Of a stretch of DNA of 64,000 nt, positions 49,185-59,458 are shown piece by piece (the first letter of the stretch is position 1; each line of letters begins with the position of its first letter). Under the pieces are notes generated by a model, which had not been told where the DNA came from, did not search any database, and was given only the letters and a program-made list of their open reading frames with translations. Source of the stretch: Desulfocapsa sp. (GTDB taxonomy: Bacteria; Desulfobacterota; Desulfobulbia; Desulfobulbales; Desulfocapsaceae); contig JAFLJO010000079.1 in assembly GCA_022712975.1 (NCBI GenBank), forward strand, positions 1 to 64,000, written 5' to 3'. The position numbers were made by a program, and so were the translations under genes.

Positions 49185-51133
49185 TCCTTTGATGTTTCCT
49201 GCTCACTTCTGCCATCCGCAACCGGAACAAAGTTTAACTTACCCTCTTCGTCTTTCAAGCTGTTTAAAAGCTGCCTTGCCTCTTCACTGGTCATCTTACC
49301 CTGTAGCCTGCGTTGTTGATCTCGGGTTTGCTGATTGTGTTCCTTCTCTTTTTCCTCTGCTGCTTTCTGTGCAGCTTCCTGCTGTTCTTTTTCGTCAGCT
49401 TCAGACGCTTCGTTTTGTTGCGACTGTTCCTGATCGCCTTCTTTCTCAGCATCTTGGTTTTTTTGCTGATTCTGATTCTGATTCTGCTGGGCTTCACTGT
49501 TTTCCTGCTGCTCTTCACCCTTATCGGACGAATCCTGCTGTTTATTTTCCTGATCCTGGTCTTTCTGATCACACTGACCACTTTCTTGTTCTTTATCCTG
49601 TTTCTGATCTTTATTTTGTTCCTGCTGTTTTTTCAACTCTTCAAGTTGCTTTGTTAGCAATTGAAGATTAAAGCTGGCATCATCATTTAGTGAGTTTAGC
49701 TGAAGTGCGCCATCAAAAGAAGCAACAGCCTCTTCCCAAGTCTCAATAGTGTGCTGCGGATCTGTCCGCAAGCTCTCATTTCCTCTTTGAAACAGGGCAT
49801 TGCCACGATTGTAATACGCTTCTTCCTGCAAGCTTAAATCATCACTTTTCAATGCCTCAGTAAATGATTTTACCGCATCTTCAAACATATTGTTTTTGTA
49901 TGCCGTGGTTCCATAATTAAAATGGAGCCGGGCATCATTTGGTGTCTCTTGTAATAGCTCTTTAAAAATTTCCCGAGCTGTCAGGTAATCACCTTCCCTA
50001 TAGGCATCTTCTCCCTTTGAGGCGTAAACTTCCGGCGCAGAAATAGTCAAAAAACCAAACAATAGCAAGGCTGCAGCAGCTTTCTGTTTTTTTCTACGAC
50101 CCGCAGTTTTAATAAAGGGAAGTCGTAAACTTCTTGTGGCTTTTCTGCCCCCAATCATAAACTCCAGCATAAGTAACACAATGGCAGCTCCTAGTGGCCA
50201 CACAAATCGTTCCAAGGCCACCTTATGTCGCTTTTCTGCCAATTCTTCCTTGGGAATGAGAGAAAGTTTCTCCTCATAAATGGTCTGCAATCCCTCAGCA
50301 TTAACGCCAAGCGGGACATATAAACCACCAGTGATTTCAGCAATCTGTATAAGTGCTGTTTCATCAAGCCGAGAGGTGATAAATTTTCCCGTTTCATCTT
50401 TAACAAAACCGACCTTTCCATTGCGCTTCAGTGGTACAAGCTCTCCACCACGGGTTCCCACGCCCACGGTATGGATGGTCGTTCCATTGTCGGCAGCTGT
50501 TTGTGCGGCTTTCAGTGCGTCCCCTTCAAGGTTTTCACCATCGGTAATCAACACAAGAATTTTATGATTCTCCTCATTTGTAAGAATTGACTCAGCTTGA
50601 GCAATCGCTCTTGCGATATCAGTTCCGCCCTGGGGAATAATCGTTGTATTTATTGCCTGTAAAAAACTCTCAAATGCGCTGTAATCAATGGTCATGGGGC
50701 ACATGAGAAAAGCAGAGCCGGCAAATGGCATAAGCCCCACCCGATCCCCTTCCAGTTGACTGACAAAATCCATAATGGAAAATTTTGCACGCTCCAATCG
50801 ATTTGGGGAAACGTCCTCTGCCAGCATACTTTTTGACGTATCCACGGCAAATAAAATATCAATTCCTTTACGCTTTACATCTATCCACTTAGAGCCATAT
50901 TGAGGTTTGGCAAGTGCAACAAAACAGCAAAAAATTGCTGAAACAAGTAGTATTTTTTTAAACAAACGGCGCGGCGTTGAAATATTTGCACACAGCTTTC
51001 CAAGAAGATGTGAGGCGGCAAAACGCTGAAGTTCCTTTTCTCTTCTTCGATACATCTTTTTGTAAAGAAGGATCAGCAAAACAATGAAAATACCCCCGCC
51101 AAGAAGCCATAGAGGAGTTGCGAATGTGATCAT
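49178..51133 (-). CDS. BatB/BatC-like fusion: VWA domain + TPR + Gln/Lys/Glu-rich tail
   Basis: DILFAVDTSKSMLAEDVSPNRLERAKFSI MIDAS; TPR (AREIFKELLQETPNDARLHFNYGTTAYKN); low-complexity KQQEQNKDQKQDKEQESGQ... tail. Confidence 0.85.
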   Translation of the reverse strand: MITFATPLWLLGGGIFIVLLILLYKKMYRRREKELQRFAASHLLGKLCANISTPRRLFKKILLVSAIFCCFVALAKPQYGSKWIDVKRKGIDILFAVDTSKSMLAEDVSPNRLERAKFSIMDFVSQLEGDRVGLMPFAGSAFLMCPMTIDYSAFESFLQAINTTIIPQGGTDIARAIAQAESILTNEENHKILVLITDGENLEGDALKAAQTAADNGTTIHTVGVGTRGGELVPLKRNGKVGFVKDETGKFITSRLDETALIQIAEITGGLYVPLGVNAEGLQTIYEEKLSLIPKEELAEKRHKVALERFVWPLGAAIVLLMLEFMIGGRKATRSLRLPFIKTAGRRKKQKAAAALLLFGFLTISAPEVYASKGEDAYREGDYLTAREIFKELLQETPNDARLHFNYGTTAYKNNMFEDAVKSFTEALKSDDLSLQEEAYYNRGNALFQRGNESLRTDPQHTIETWEEAVASFDGALQLNSLNDDASFNLQLLTKQLEELKKQQEQNKDQKQDKEQESGQCDQKDQDQENKQQDSSDKGEEQQENSEAQQNQNQNQQKNQDAEKEGDQEQSQQNEASEADEKEQQEAAQKAAEEKEKEHNQQTRDQQRRLQGKMTSEEARQLLNSLKDEEGKLNFVPVADGRSEQETSKDW

Positions 51134-52119
51134 GGTAAACGTTTTCTCCCAAGCAAAATCTCAGTAATCAGGCAAACCAATCCGGCAAAGACAAACCAGG
51201 TAAACAGCTCCCGGTAATTTTCAAACTTTTTAATAGTTCTGGTGGTGGTCTCCATGGTGTTAATTTCATCGTAAACCCTTTCAAGGGATTTTGTGTCGGT
51301 TGCCCGAAAATATCGACCTCCTGTCATTTCAGCCACCTGTCCCAAGGTTTCATCATCGATATCTACCTTAATATACTTCAAATACTGATTGTCAAATTCG
51401 TCGGTCTCTATAACAGGTGCCACCCCCCGTGTTCCAGCACCGATGGTATAAATCTTTATCCCTAAGGTGTCAGCTGCTTCAGCTGCAACCAGGGGAGGTA
51501 CAGTTCCTCTATTATTCATTCCATCTGTGAGCAGAATCATAACTTGCGATTTTGCATCACGATCACGAAGACGATTCAGGCCGCTTCCTATCGCTGAGCC
51601 AATGGCAGTACCATTCTCATCAACCAGACCAATGGACAGGGTGTCGAGACGCTGCACAAGCCAATCATGATCAAGGGTTAGCGGACTCACCATATAAGGA
51701 CGGACACTGAATGCGAGCAAGCCGATACGGTCATTGGGACGTTCTTCAATAAAAGTGTGTAAAACGGATTTTACAACATCAAGCCGGTTTGCAGCCTTCC
51801 CCTTCAGGGTAAAATCCAGCGCTTTCATGGAACCGGACACATCAACAGCAAGCAGAATATCAATGCCGCTGGCCTCAATCTCCGTGGTGGTGTTCCCAAA
51901 CTGAGGTCTGGCAAAGGCCAGGATGAGTAGTCCTAAGCCTAATAAGCGCAATGCGGTAAGTATCCGGCCAGGCCCGGCTTTTCGACCTTCTGCTACAATT
52001 GAAGCAATGGAGGTGGAAGAAAAAAGAAGTGCTGGAGCTGCACTGCGCCTGCCACGAAGGATGGCTAGTAGAGGTAAAAGGGATAAAAGCCAAAGAAATT
52101 CAGGATGGAGGAATCGCAT
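51130..52119 (-). CDS. BatA-like VWA domain protein
   Basis: DILLAVDVSGSMKALDF MIDAS; N- and C-terminal TMs. Confidence 0.88.
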   Translation of the reverse strand: MRFLHPEFLWLLSLLPLLAILRGRRSAAPALLFSSTSIASIVAEGRKAGPGRILTALRLLGLGLLILAFARPQFGNTTTEIEASGIDILLAVDVSGSMKALDFTLKGKAANRLDVVKSVLHTFIEERPNDRIGLLAFSVRPYMVSPLTLDHDWLVQRLDTLSIGLVDENGTAIGSAIGSGLNRLRDRDAKSQVMILLTDGMNNRGTVPPLVAAEAADTLGIKIYTIGAGTRGVAPVIETDEFDNQYLKYIKVDIDDETLGQVAEMTGGRYFRATDTKSLERVYDEINTMETTTRTIKKFENYRELFTWFVFAGLVCLITEILLGRKRLP

Positions 52120-52124
52120 GATAT

Positions 52125-52664
52125 TTATTTGCTCCCTTCTTTGGATTCACGAGTGGCCTCTATAAAATCATGTACGCTAGTTTCCATTTTTTCCATACTG
52201 TTTAGATCGGGCACACAACAGGCAAACTTGGCCATATCACATTTTTCCAGACATTCCTGAAGACTCTCACAATGATCTTCAAGCAATATTGCCGTCTGGT
52301 TAGGCTTTTCTATGAGACCAGTGAAAAACTCTTTTGTAGTCTGCTGAGTTGTTTTTATGTGTAGACGCTTTTCAATATACTGCCGCAGGATATCAGATAA
52401 TTTATCAGCATACTGCAAACCTGAATCAGGAGTCATTAAACTGCGCGCACGGAAAAGATCAGCCAATGCCTTTTCATGAGCAGAAATTAAAGAACCTTTC
52501 TTTTTTCCAAGACGAAAGAACACAAATGCCGCAGCAACAATAAGTACTATAATGCTTGCAACAATTAGTATAGTACTTTGCTCTTGAACCATCTGTACAA
52601 GAGGATGCACAGAAGGAGGTATGGGAGGTGTTATATCACGTAACTGTAGATGTTCCGGGTTCAT
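52125..52664 (-). CDS. DUF4381-like membrane protein of the bat operon
   Basis: LRDITPPIPPSVHPL... TM followed by ALADLFRARSLMTPDSGLQYADKLSDILRQYIEKRLHI; operon context. Confidence 0.65.
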   Translation of the reverse strand: MNPEHLQLRDITPPIPPSVHPLVQMVQEQSTILIVASIIVLIVAAAFVFFRLGKKKGSLISAHEKALADLFRARSLMTPDSGLQYADKLSDILRQYIEKRLHIKTTQQTTKEFFTGLIEKPNQTAILLEDHCESLQECLEKCDMAKFACCVPDLNSMEKMETSVHDFIEATRESKEGSK

Positions 52665-53575
52665 CTGCTGAGCCTCCTACGTCGATTTCCAAAGAAATTT
52701 AAAAGAGGGGGGACATAGGATTCACCGGTGGAAAGTTCAAGAAGATCCACTCCTGCTGAACGTATGACCTTATGGAGATTTTTCCTTCGTGCCTCGGCAA
52801 GTTCCACATACCCCCTGCGTACTGCAGGGTTAGAGGTGTCCAGCTCTACTTGAGCACCGCTTTCAGCATCTTCAATGGTTAGCCAGCCAATATCAGGGAG
52901 GGCATGTTCACGCGGATCTGAAATAATCATTGCAATCAAATCATGACGACGATTACTTATCCGCAACTTTGGCTTCAAGCGGGTGAGGGCCTCATCAAAA
53001 TCTCCGGGCAGACAGAAATCAGAAATCAGAAACGTTACACATTTTCGTCTGGCCACACGATTTATAAAATCAAGAGCTACAATCAAGTCTGTTTTTCTCC
53101 CCTGTGGCTGAAAAAAGAGGATCTCCCGAATAAGCCGCAAAATATGGGATCGCCCTTTTTTGGGAGGAATATATAACTCAACAAAATCGGAAAAGAGAAC
53201 CAGACCCACCTTATCATTGTTGCGCACCGCTGAAAAAGCAAGCACCGAGCCGATTTCAGCCATAATCTCCCGCTTTGAACCAGTCGTTGAACCAAAATCC
53301 CCTGAGCCGGAAATATCAATCAGCAACATGATGGTGAGTTCCCGTTCTTCAGTAAATTTTTTGACATGGGGAGTACCGGTACGCGCCGTGACATTCCAGT
53401 CAATAGTTCTGATCTCATCGCCCGGTACGTACTCCCGTACCTCATCAAAGTTCATTCCCCGACCTTTAAATACAGAATGATAGCTTCCAGCAAGGGTATC
53501 ATTGACCAGGCGGCTGGTACGTACTTCAACCTGCCGCACTTTTTTCAGAATTTCTTTTGTGATCTGCTCTTCCAT
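52661..53575 (-). CDS. DUF58 domain protein
   Basis: GSYHSVFKGRGMNFDEVREYVPGDEIRTIDWNVTARTGTPHVKKFTEERELTIMLLIDISGS. Confidence 0.93.
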   Translation of the reverse strand: MEEQITKEILKKVRQVEVRTSRLVNDTLAGSYHSVFKGRGMNFDEVREYVPGDEIRTIDWNVTARTGTPHVKKFTEERELTIMLLIDISGSGDFGSTTGSKREIMAEIGSVLAFSAVRNNDKVGLVLFSDFVELYIPPKKGRSHILRLIREILFFQPQGRKTDLIVALDFINRVARRKCVTFLISDFCLPGDFDEALTRLKPKLRISNRRHDLIAMIISDPREHALPDIGWLTIEDAESGAQVELDTSNPAVRRGYVELAEARRKNLHKVIRSAGVDLLELSTGESYVPPLLNFFGNRRRRLSR

Positions 53576-53585
53576 AATTTCTTTA

Positions 53586-54650
53586 TTACGGAACTGGAAC
53601 AGTATCTAAAATTTTACGAATAATATCCTCGCTTGTAACTGCTTCCGCTTCCGCCTCATAACTGATGCGGATACGATGACGCATAACATCCATGGCAGCA
53701 GCCTTCACATCATCGGGAGTGACATATCCACGTCCTGCAAGAAATGCCAAAGCACGGGACACTGCTTTTAAATTGATGGTTGCACGGGGGGACGCGCCGG
53801 TCTCGATATAATCATGGAGATCCAGTTGAAAGCTTTTCGGATCACGGGTGGCACAGACCAGTGAGACAATATAATCCTTTATCTTCTCATCCATGTAAAT
53901 GGAGTCCACCACTTTTCGTGCTCCTAGAATATCATCTGGACCAATAACAGGACTCACCTGAATTTTTGAGTCGGTATGGTCAATTCTATCGAGAATCATA
54001 CGCTCCTGAATCATGGTAGGATAATCCACCACGACCTTGAGCATAAACCTGTCTATCTGCGCTTCAGGGAGTGGGTAGGTTCCTTCCTGTTCTATGGGGT
54101 TTTGCGTGGCAAGCACCAGAAATAACTCGGGCAGCGGAAATGTCTCGTCCCCGATTGTTACCTGTTTTTCCTGCATAGCTTCAAGCATGGCAGACTGTAC
54201 TTTGGCAGGGGCACGGTTTATTTCATCGGCCAGGATAAGGGATGAGAAGATAGGACCTCGCTTGACCTCAAAAAGTGTGTCTTTGGGATTGTAAATCTGG
54301 GTTCCGATAATGTCTGCGGGTAACATGTCAGGAGTAAACTGAATACGCTGAAAATCTGTGTGTACGGCCATTGCAAGCGTTTTTACAGCGAGTGTTTTAG
54401 CTAGCCCCGGTAACCCTTCCAAAAGGATATGTCCGCCGGTAAGCAATCCTACCAGCAGGCGCTCGACCAGGTGTTCCTGCCCGATGATGGATTTTGCCAT
54501 CTCCTGTCGCAATAATCCAACCCATGCAGAACTGGCTGTAACAGAATCATTGATGGCTTGGATGGATGTGTACCCTTCTGGCTGCTGTACAGATATGGCT
54601 GGTGTAATAACAGGTGAAGAATTCTCAACTAATGGCTGCTGCTTATTCAT
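53586..54650 (-). CDS. MoxR-type AAA+ ATPase
   Basis: ILLEGLPGLAKTL, RIQFTPDMLPADIIGT, ATQNPIEQEGTYPLPEAQIDRFML. Start at MNKQQPL (54650); the extra N-terminus in the ORF track lacks support. Confidence 0.92.
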   Translation of the reverse strand: MNKQQPLVENSSPVITPAISVQQPEGYTSIQAINDSVTASSAWVGLLRQEMAKSIIGQEHLVERLLVGLLTGGHILLEGLPGLAKTLAVKTLAMAVHTDFQRIQFTPDMLPADIIGTQIYNPKDTLFEVKRGPIFSSLILADEINRAPAKVQSAMLEAMQEKQVTIGDETFPLPELFLVLATQNPIEQEGTYPLPEAQIDRFMLKVVVDYPTMIQERMILDRIDHTDSKIQVSPVIGPDDILGARKVVDSIYMDEKIKDYIVSLVCATRDPKSFQLDLHDYIETGASPRATINLKAVSRALAFLAGRGYVTPDDVKAAAMDVMRHRIRISYEAEAEAVTSEDIIRKILDTVPVP

Positions 54651-54690
54651 AAAAAAGACTCCTTCTCTAAGAAATAATAACGTTTGTTTC

Positions 54691-54714
54691 AATACGAGAA
54701 TACGAGAATACGAT
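54691..54714. repeat. Short tandem 8-mer AATACGAG (about 3 imperfect copies)
   Basis: AATACGAG AATACGAG AATACGAT. Confidence 0.7.
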
Positions 54715-54745
54715 AACAAAGAAACATTACAGGAGTGTTGCCTGA

Positions 54746-54765
54746 ACATTACAATGTTGTAATGT
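54746..54765. promoter_or_regulatory. 20-bp perfect palindrome in divergent moxR / ABC spacer
   Basis: ACATTACAATGTTGTAATGT. Confidence 0.5.
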
Positions 54766-54894
54766 CCGGCTGACCCTTCTCCCATATCATTATTCAACCA
54801 AGTCCTGTATGGTATAATGCGTTGTTGTATCTTGCCCTCCCAGCAGCTTTCTAAGCAGTTATAATATGCTTTCTTACCAACAAATGGTGCCAAC

Positions 54895-56670
54895 CTGAAA
54901 CCTGAAACAGCCACAAAAAAGCCACCAACCCTGAAAAAAGTTCTAGGACTGCTGAGCCCAATCTTTTTCAAACACCGTATCAGGATACTGTTTGGCTTAA
55001 TAGCGCTGCTGGGGGTCAATTGTCTTCAGCTCACGATTCCCCTCATTCTGAAAAACGGCATTGATTCACTCTCGGATGGAACCGCTGCACAGAGTGATTT
55101 ATTCTACCTTGCACTCCTGATCTGCATTATTGGCATATTTGCCTGCCTGCTCCGCTTCTGTTGGCGCTATCTTATTATTGGCTTTTCCAGACACCTTGAG
55201 CGCGATCTGCGTAAAAAGATTTTCAGCCATGTTATGAGTATGGATGGAAGTTTTTTCTCAAAATACAGTACCGGCTCTATTATGGCCCATGGAAGCAATG
55301 ATCTTGCAGCAGTACAAATGGCCTGCGGTATGGGTCTTGTTGCTGCCATCGATGCCCTGGTGATGTCCGTTGCGGCCATTGCATTTATGCTTGACATTCA
55401 TGTTGGCCTTACTCTGATTGCACTTCTACCCATGCCCATTCTGATTCTCGCCACCCGTTTCCTTTCGCAAAATCTGCACCATCGCTTTGATCGTGTTCAG
55501 GAACAGTTTTCAGGAATGACTGAATTTGCCAGATCCTCCATTTCCTCAATCCGCCTGCTAAAAGCCTACACACTTGAGAAGTCACAAAGCAGGCGCTTTG
55601 GTCGTCTTGGAAAAGAGTACGTTGATTCAAGTATCCGGGTGGCAATAATTCAGGGTTTACTCTTCCCCATTGCCACACTGGTTGGTAGTAGTGCAATGCT
55701 GATTGTTCTTTACTTTGGCGGTCGCCTGGTCATTTTAGAAACCATCTCCATGGGTGATTTTGTAGCCTTTATTACCTATCTCTATATGCTGATCTGGCCC
55801 ATGATGGCAGTTGGATGGGTGGTCAATCTCTCCCAGAGAGGAGTGACTTCACTGCGCCGGATTTTTCTTCTTCTTTCTGAAAAATCACAGCTACCGCCCG
55901 GAAGCACAGATGCCCAACCGACAAGTTCTTTATTTGAACTGCGCAATCTCAGTTTCACCTATCCGCAATCCAAGCGAAGGATTCTTGATGCCATCACACT
56001 TACTATAACTCCAGGAATCCTTGGTATCACCGGTCCCACGGGATGTGGAAAAACAACTCTTTGTCAGGTTCTGGCCCGTATCTATCCGGTTGCCAACGGG
56101 ACACTCTTTCTTGGAAAAACAGATGTAAACAACATCTCCCCGGAATCTGTGCAGGAGCTGGTCAGCTACGTGAGCCAGGAAGCATTGCTGTTTTCAAGCA
56201 GTTTGCATGAGAACATTGCCTTTGGTAATGCAGATGCCTCCATGGATCTCATTATTAAAGCGGCAAAAGCAGCCGCCATCCATGATGAAATTATTGTATT
56301 TCCAGAAGGCTACGAGAGTATGATCGGAGAAAAAGGTGTTACCCTGTCCGGTGGTCAACGCGGCAGAGTTGCACTTGCAAGAGCCATACTCTGTGACCGG
56401 CCAATTATTATCATTGATGATGGCCTGGCTGCCGTGGATACCGGAACGGAACAGGAAATAATTGAGAACCTTACTCCCTGGTTCAAGGGGAAGTCAGTAA
56501 TCTGGGTCAGCCAGCGAATCAAACAACTTGCAGGAACAGATAGGGTTCTTGTTCTTGAGGATGGTAAAGTCAGTGGTCTCGGCCCCTATGATGAGCTTGT
56601 TCAGCACAATGCTTTTCTTGGCGAGATACGTCGTCGCCAACGCTTGCAGGGGGAAAAAATGAATGCGTAA
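54895..56670 (+). CDS. ABC exporter half-transporter (first subunit); start codon unresolved
   Basis: Frame open from 54865 encodes a full TMD N-terminus (LKKVLGLLSPIFFKHRIRILFGLIALLGVNCLQLTIPLILKNGID...) before the first ATG at 55234; NBD GPTGCGKTT, LSGGQRGRVALARAI. Tentative CTG at 54895. Confidence 0.75.
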   Translation: MKPETATKKPPTLKKVLGLLSPIFFKHRIRILFGLIALLGVNCLQLTIPLILKNGIDSLSDGTAAQSDLFYLALLICIIGIFACLLRFCWRYLIIGFSRHLERDLRKKIFSHVMSMDGSFFSKYSTGSIMAHGSNDLAAVQMACGMGLVAAIDALVMSVAAIAFMLDIHVGLTLIALLPMPILILATRFLSQNLHHRFDRVQEQFSGMTEFARSSISSIRLLKAYTLEKSQSRRFGRLGKEYVDSSIRVAIIQGLLFPIATLVGSSAMLIVLYFGGRLVILETISMGDFVAFITYLYMLIWPMMAVGWVVNLSQRGVTSLRRIFLLLSEKSQLPPGSTDAQPTSSLFELRNLSFTYPQSKRRILDAITLTITPGILGITGPTGCGKTTLCQVLARIYPVANGTLFLGKTDVNNISPESVQELVSYVSQEALLFSSSLHENIAFGNADASMDLIIKAAKAAAIHDEIIVFPEGYESMIGEKGVTLSGGQRGRVALARAILCDRPIIIIDDGLAAVDTGTEQEIIENLTPWFKGKSVIWVSQRIKQLAGTDRVLVLEDGKVSGLGPYDELVQHNAFLGEIRRRQRLQGEKMNA

Positions 56671-58465
56671 CTTCGGATATTTTGAAGAAGATTACTCGCC
56701 TTCTCTTTCCGAGAAAGGATTGTGGCGTCGTATTATTACCTACCTGCGTCCCTTCCGCTTTCCCTTTGCCGGAGCTATTCTGCTCTCACTTTTTGTCACA
56801 AGCTGCGCACTCAGTCTCCCATGGCTTATGCAGCAGGCCATTGATCTTTACATAACCAACCCGGAGCTAAACTTTGATCAACGCATGGCAGGACTCAGCA
56901 CGTATGTACTGTTCTATGGGGGGCTGATATGTATTGGATTTATAGCGTCTTTTCTTCAGGTTCTACTCCTCGAATGGATCGGACAATCGATCATGCATAC
57001 CCTGCGTCAGGATCTTTTCAGCCATCTCCTCACGGTTAGACTGGAGTTTTTCAGCAAACAACCCGTTGGCCGCCTGGTCACACGCTTGACCAATGATGTA
57101 CAAAATATGCACGAGATGCTTACCTCAATTTTGGTGACCATATTCAACGACCTCCTGAAAATGGTCTGTATTCTGAGCCTGCTTGTCTATATGAATTTCA
57201 GATTGGGCCTTATCCTCTGCCTCTTTGTCCCTCTGGCTGCAGCTGTTACCATTCTCTTCTCCAAGCTTGCCAGAAATCATTTTCGAGCCATACGTAAACA
57301 ACTCTCCAAAGTAAATTCATTTGTTCAGGAAACGGTTTCAGGAGTTATGCTGGTGCAATTATTTGGCAGAACCAACGATTTGAGACAAGAGTTTGCAACG
57401 CTCAATAACAGCTACCTGAAAAAAACCCTGCGCCAGATTCGCCTGTTTGGAACATTTATGCCCATTACCGAACTTATGAGTTCGGTGGCGATTGCCCTTA
57501 TTCTCTGGTACGGCGGAGGAGAATTTATCCAAAATCAACTGACCCTTGGTGAGCTGGTTGCCTTTCTTTCCTATATGCGTCTGTTTTTCCAGCCCCTGCG
57601 TGAACTTTCTCAGAAATACTCCATTGTCCAATCAGCCCTTGCATCTGCCGAACGTATTTTTGACTTACTGGATACGGACTCTGAAGAAGACAAAACTCCT
57701 GGTATAAATAAAAATGAAGTTCTTTCACTTACTGGTGATCTTTGTTTTGATAGCGTCACCTTCTCCTACCTTCCCGGTCAACCAGTCCTTCATGATATTT
57801 CATTTATAGTAAAACAAGGAGAGACTGTAGCAATTGTCGGCTCCACGGGAAGCGGGAAATCCACCCTGATTAATCTTATGCTCCGTTTCTATGAACCGGA
57901 TAGCGGCAGTATCAGCCTTGCGGGATGTTCTCTTGCTGATGTGCCAAGGAATGCGCTGCGGAAGGAAATCGGGGTTGTAATGCAGGAGATGCTCATCCTG
58001 CAGGACACACTGTTGAACAACATAATTCTTGACACCGGAAAAGAACGGAAGGAAGTAAGCGAATTACTCCAACAGACTCAATTGAGCCAATTTGTGGAAA
58101 AACTTCCACAAGGCCTGGACACCATAATAGGTGAAGGTGGCCAATCCATGTCAACCGGCGAAAAACAGCTTCTTGCCATCGCCAGAGTACTCTGTCGCAA
58201 CCCATCACTTCTGGTGTTGGATGAGGCAAGCTCTGCCATTGATTCTAAAACTGAAAAGCTTTTGGAACAACCCCTTGAGCACTGTTTTAAAGGAAAAACT
58301 GTCCTTATTATTGCTCACCGACTATCCACTGTACAACGAGCAGACAGAATCATTGTGCTTGATAAAGGAAGAATTATCGAACTGGGAAGCCACCACCAGT
58401 TGATTGAACAAAATGGCTCATACAGCAGACTGGTGGCACTTGACTTTGAACCTGATACATTTTAA
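56663..58465 (+). CDS. ABC exporter half-transporter (second subunit)
   Basis: TMD plus NBD: GSTGSGKST, MSTGEKQLLAIARVL, LLVLDEASSAID. Confidence 0.93.
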   Translation: MRNFGYFEEDYSPSLSEKGLWRRIITYLRPFRFPFAGAILLSLFVTSCALSLPWLMQQAIDLYITNPELNFDQRMAGLSTYVLFYGGLICIGFIASFLQVLLLEWIGQSIMHTLRQDLFSHLLTVRLEFFSKQPVGRLVTRLTNDVQNMHEMLTSILVTIFNDLLKMVCILSLLVYMNFRLGLILCLFVPLAAAVTILFSKLARNHFRAIRKQLSKVNSFVQETVSGVMLVQLFGRTNDLRQEFATLNNSYLKKTLRQIRLFGTFMPITELMSSVAIALILWYGGGEFIQNQLTLGELVAFLSYMRLFFQPLRELSQKYSIVQSALASAERIFDLLDTDSEEDKTPGINKNEVLSLTGDLCFDSVTFSYLPGQPVLHDISFIVKQGETVAIVGSTGSGKSTLINLMLRFYEPDSGSISLAGCSLADVPRNALRKEIGVVMQEMLILQDTLLNNIILDTGKERKEVSELLQQTQLSQFVEKLPQGLDTIIGEGGQSMSTGEKQLLAIARVLCRNPSLLVLDEASSAIDSKTEKLLEQPLEHCFKGKTVLIIAHRLSTVQRADRIIVLDKGRIIELGSHHQLIEQNGSYSRLVALDFEPDTF

Positions 58466-58606
58466 TTTCAGGTTCCATGAAGTATCCCTGCGCCCTGCGT
58501 TAATCCTGATCAGGATCACCACTGTTGTGATGACCTGCGATCGGTATTTTACAAGCATTTCCGGCCTGCGTATTTGGCCTCACATCAAGCAGTAAAGGAT
58601 TCACAC

Positions 58607-59458
58607 ATGAACCAGCATGGATACATCGGCCGTAAACTGCGAGTCCCGGAACTCAAAAACAGACCAGCCATTATCATCGTTACCTTTGGCACCAGCAGCC
58701 AAGCAAAACCACCACTGGAAATTTTCCAGCAACAGTTGGATAAACAGTTCCAGGAATACGAAATATTCTGGGCCTACAGCTCAAATATTATCTGCAGAAA
58801 AAAGAAAATACCCACTCTATCTGAAACCCTGGCACATGTTGAAGCAGCCGGATTTCGGAATGCTGTGGTTCAGCCCCTCCATATTTTTCCAGGTACAGAA
58901 TACCAGCAGTTGGCAGAAACCTGCGAATATTTCCCCGGCCTCAGGATAATTCTGAGCGAAACCCTGTTCCACCGCTGGAACTTTGTAAAAGAGACTCTAG
59001 GAGTGGTTGAAAAAGATTTTTTATCTCCAGAAGAAGGACTGAACATACTGGCAGTCCATGGCACACCTCTGGTTGCAGATCCTGTGAATAGCGCCTATCT
59101 TGGGCTGGAAAAACTGGTGAGTGACCGTTATCTGAATGTACTGCTAACTTCCGTTGAAGGAATACCCGATTCTTCCGCAGTTTTTGCGAAAGTCAAACGT
59201 AAACAGCTGAATGACCTCTTTAAAAAGGTTAAAATAATCCCCATGATGTATCTGGCAGGTATGCATGCTGAAAAAGATTTAATGGGCGATGAGAACAGTT
59301 GGCGTACAACCCTGGAAGGAATGAACTTTAAAGTAGAGTGTTCAACAATACGATATGAACAGGTAGAATACTTCAAAGGCCTGGCCTATTATCCTGAGAT
59401 TATTTCCTTCTTCACAAACCGCTTGCGGCGTAGTCTGGAACTGGTCACAATATACTGA
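58607..59458 (+). CDS. cbiK: Anaerobic cobalt chelatase / sirohydrochlorin cobaltochelatase (CbiK-like)
   Basis: AIIIVTFGTSSQ, VVQPLHIFPGTEYQQL, ILAVHGTPLVADPVNSAYLGLEKL, MMYLAGMHAEKDLMGDE. Confidence 0.88.
   Translation: MNQHGYIGRKLRVPELKNRPAIIIVTFGTSSQAKPPLEIFQQQLDKQFQEYEIFWAYSSNIICRKKKIPTLSETLAHVEAAGFRNAVVQPLHIFPGTEYQQLAETCEYFPGLRIILSETLFHRWNFVKETLGVVEKDFLSPEEGLNILAVHGTPLVADPVNSAYLGLEKLVSDRYLNVLLTSVEGIPDSSAVFAKVKRKQLNDLFKKVKIIPMMYLAGMHAEKDLMGDENSWRTTLEGMNFKVECSTIRYEQVEYFKGLAYYPEIISFFTNRLRRSLELVTIY

Noticed and set aside
49189-49671. Plus-strand ORFs 49189-49671 and 49313-49657 (Leu/Phe-rich, membrane-like)
   Set aside because: Antisense shadow of the low-complexity Q/K/E tail of the BatB/C gene; hydrophobicity is a codon artefact.
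54651-55019. N-terminal ~120-aa extension of the MoxR ORF
   Set aside because: No MoxR-like sequence, overlaps the divergent spacer and the ABC N-terminus; ATG at 54650 gives a standard MoxR length.
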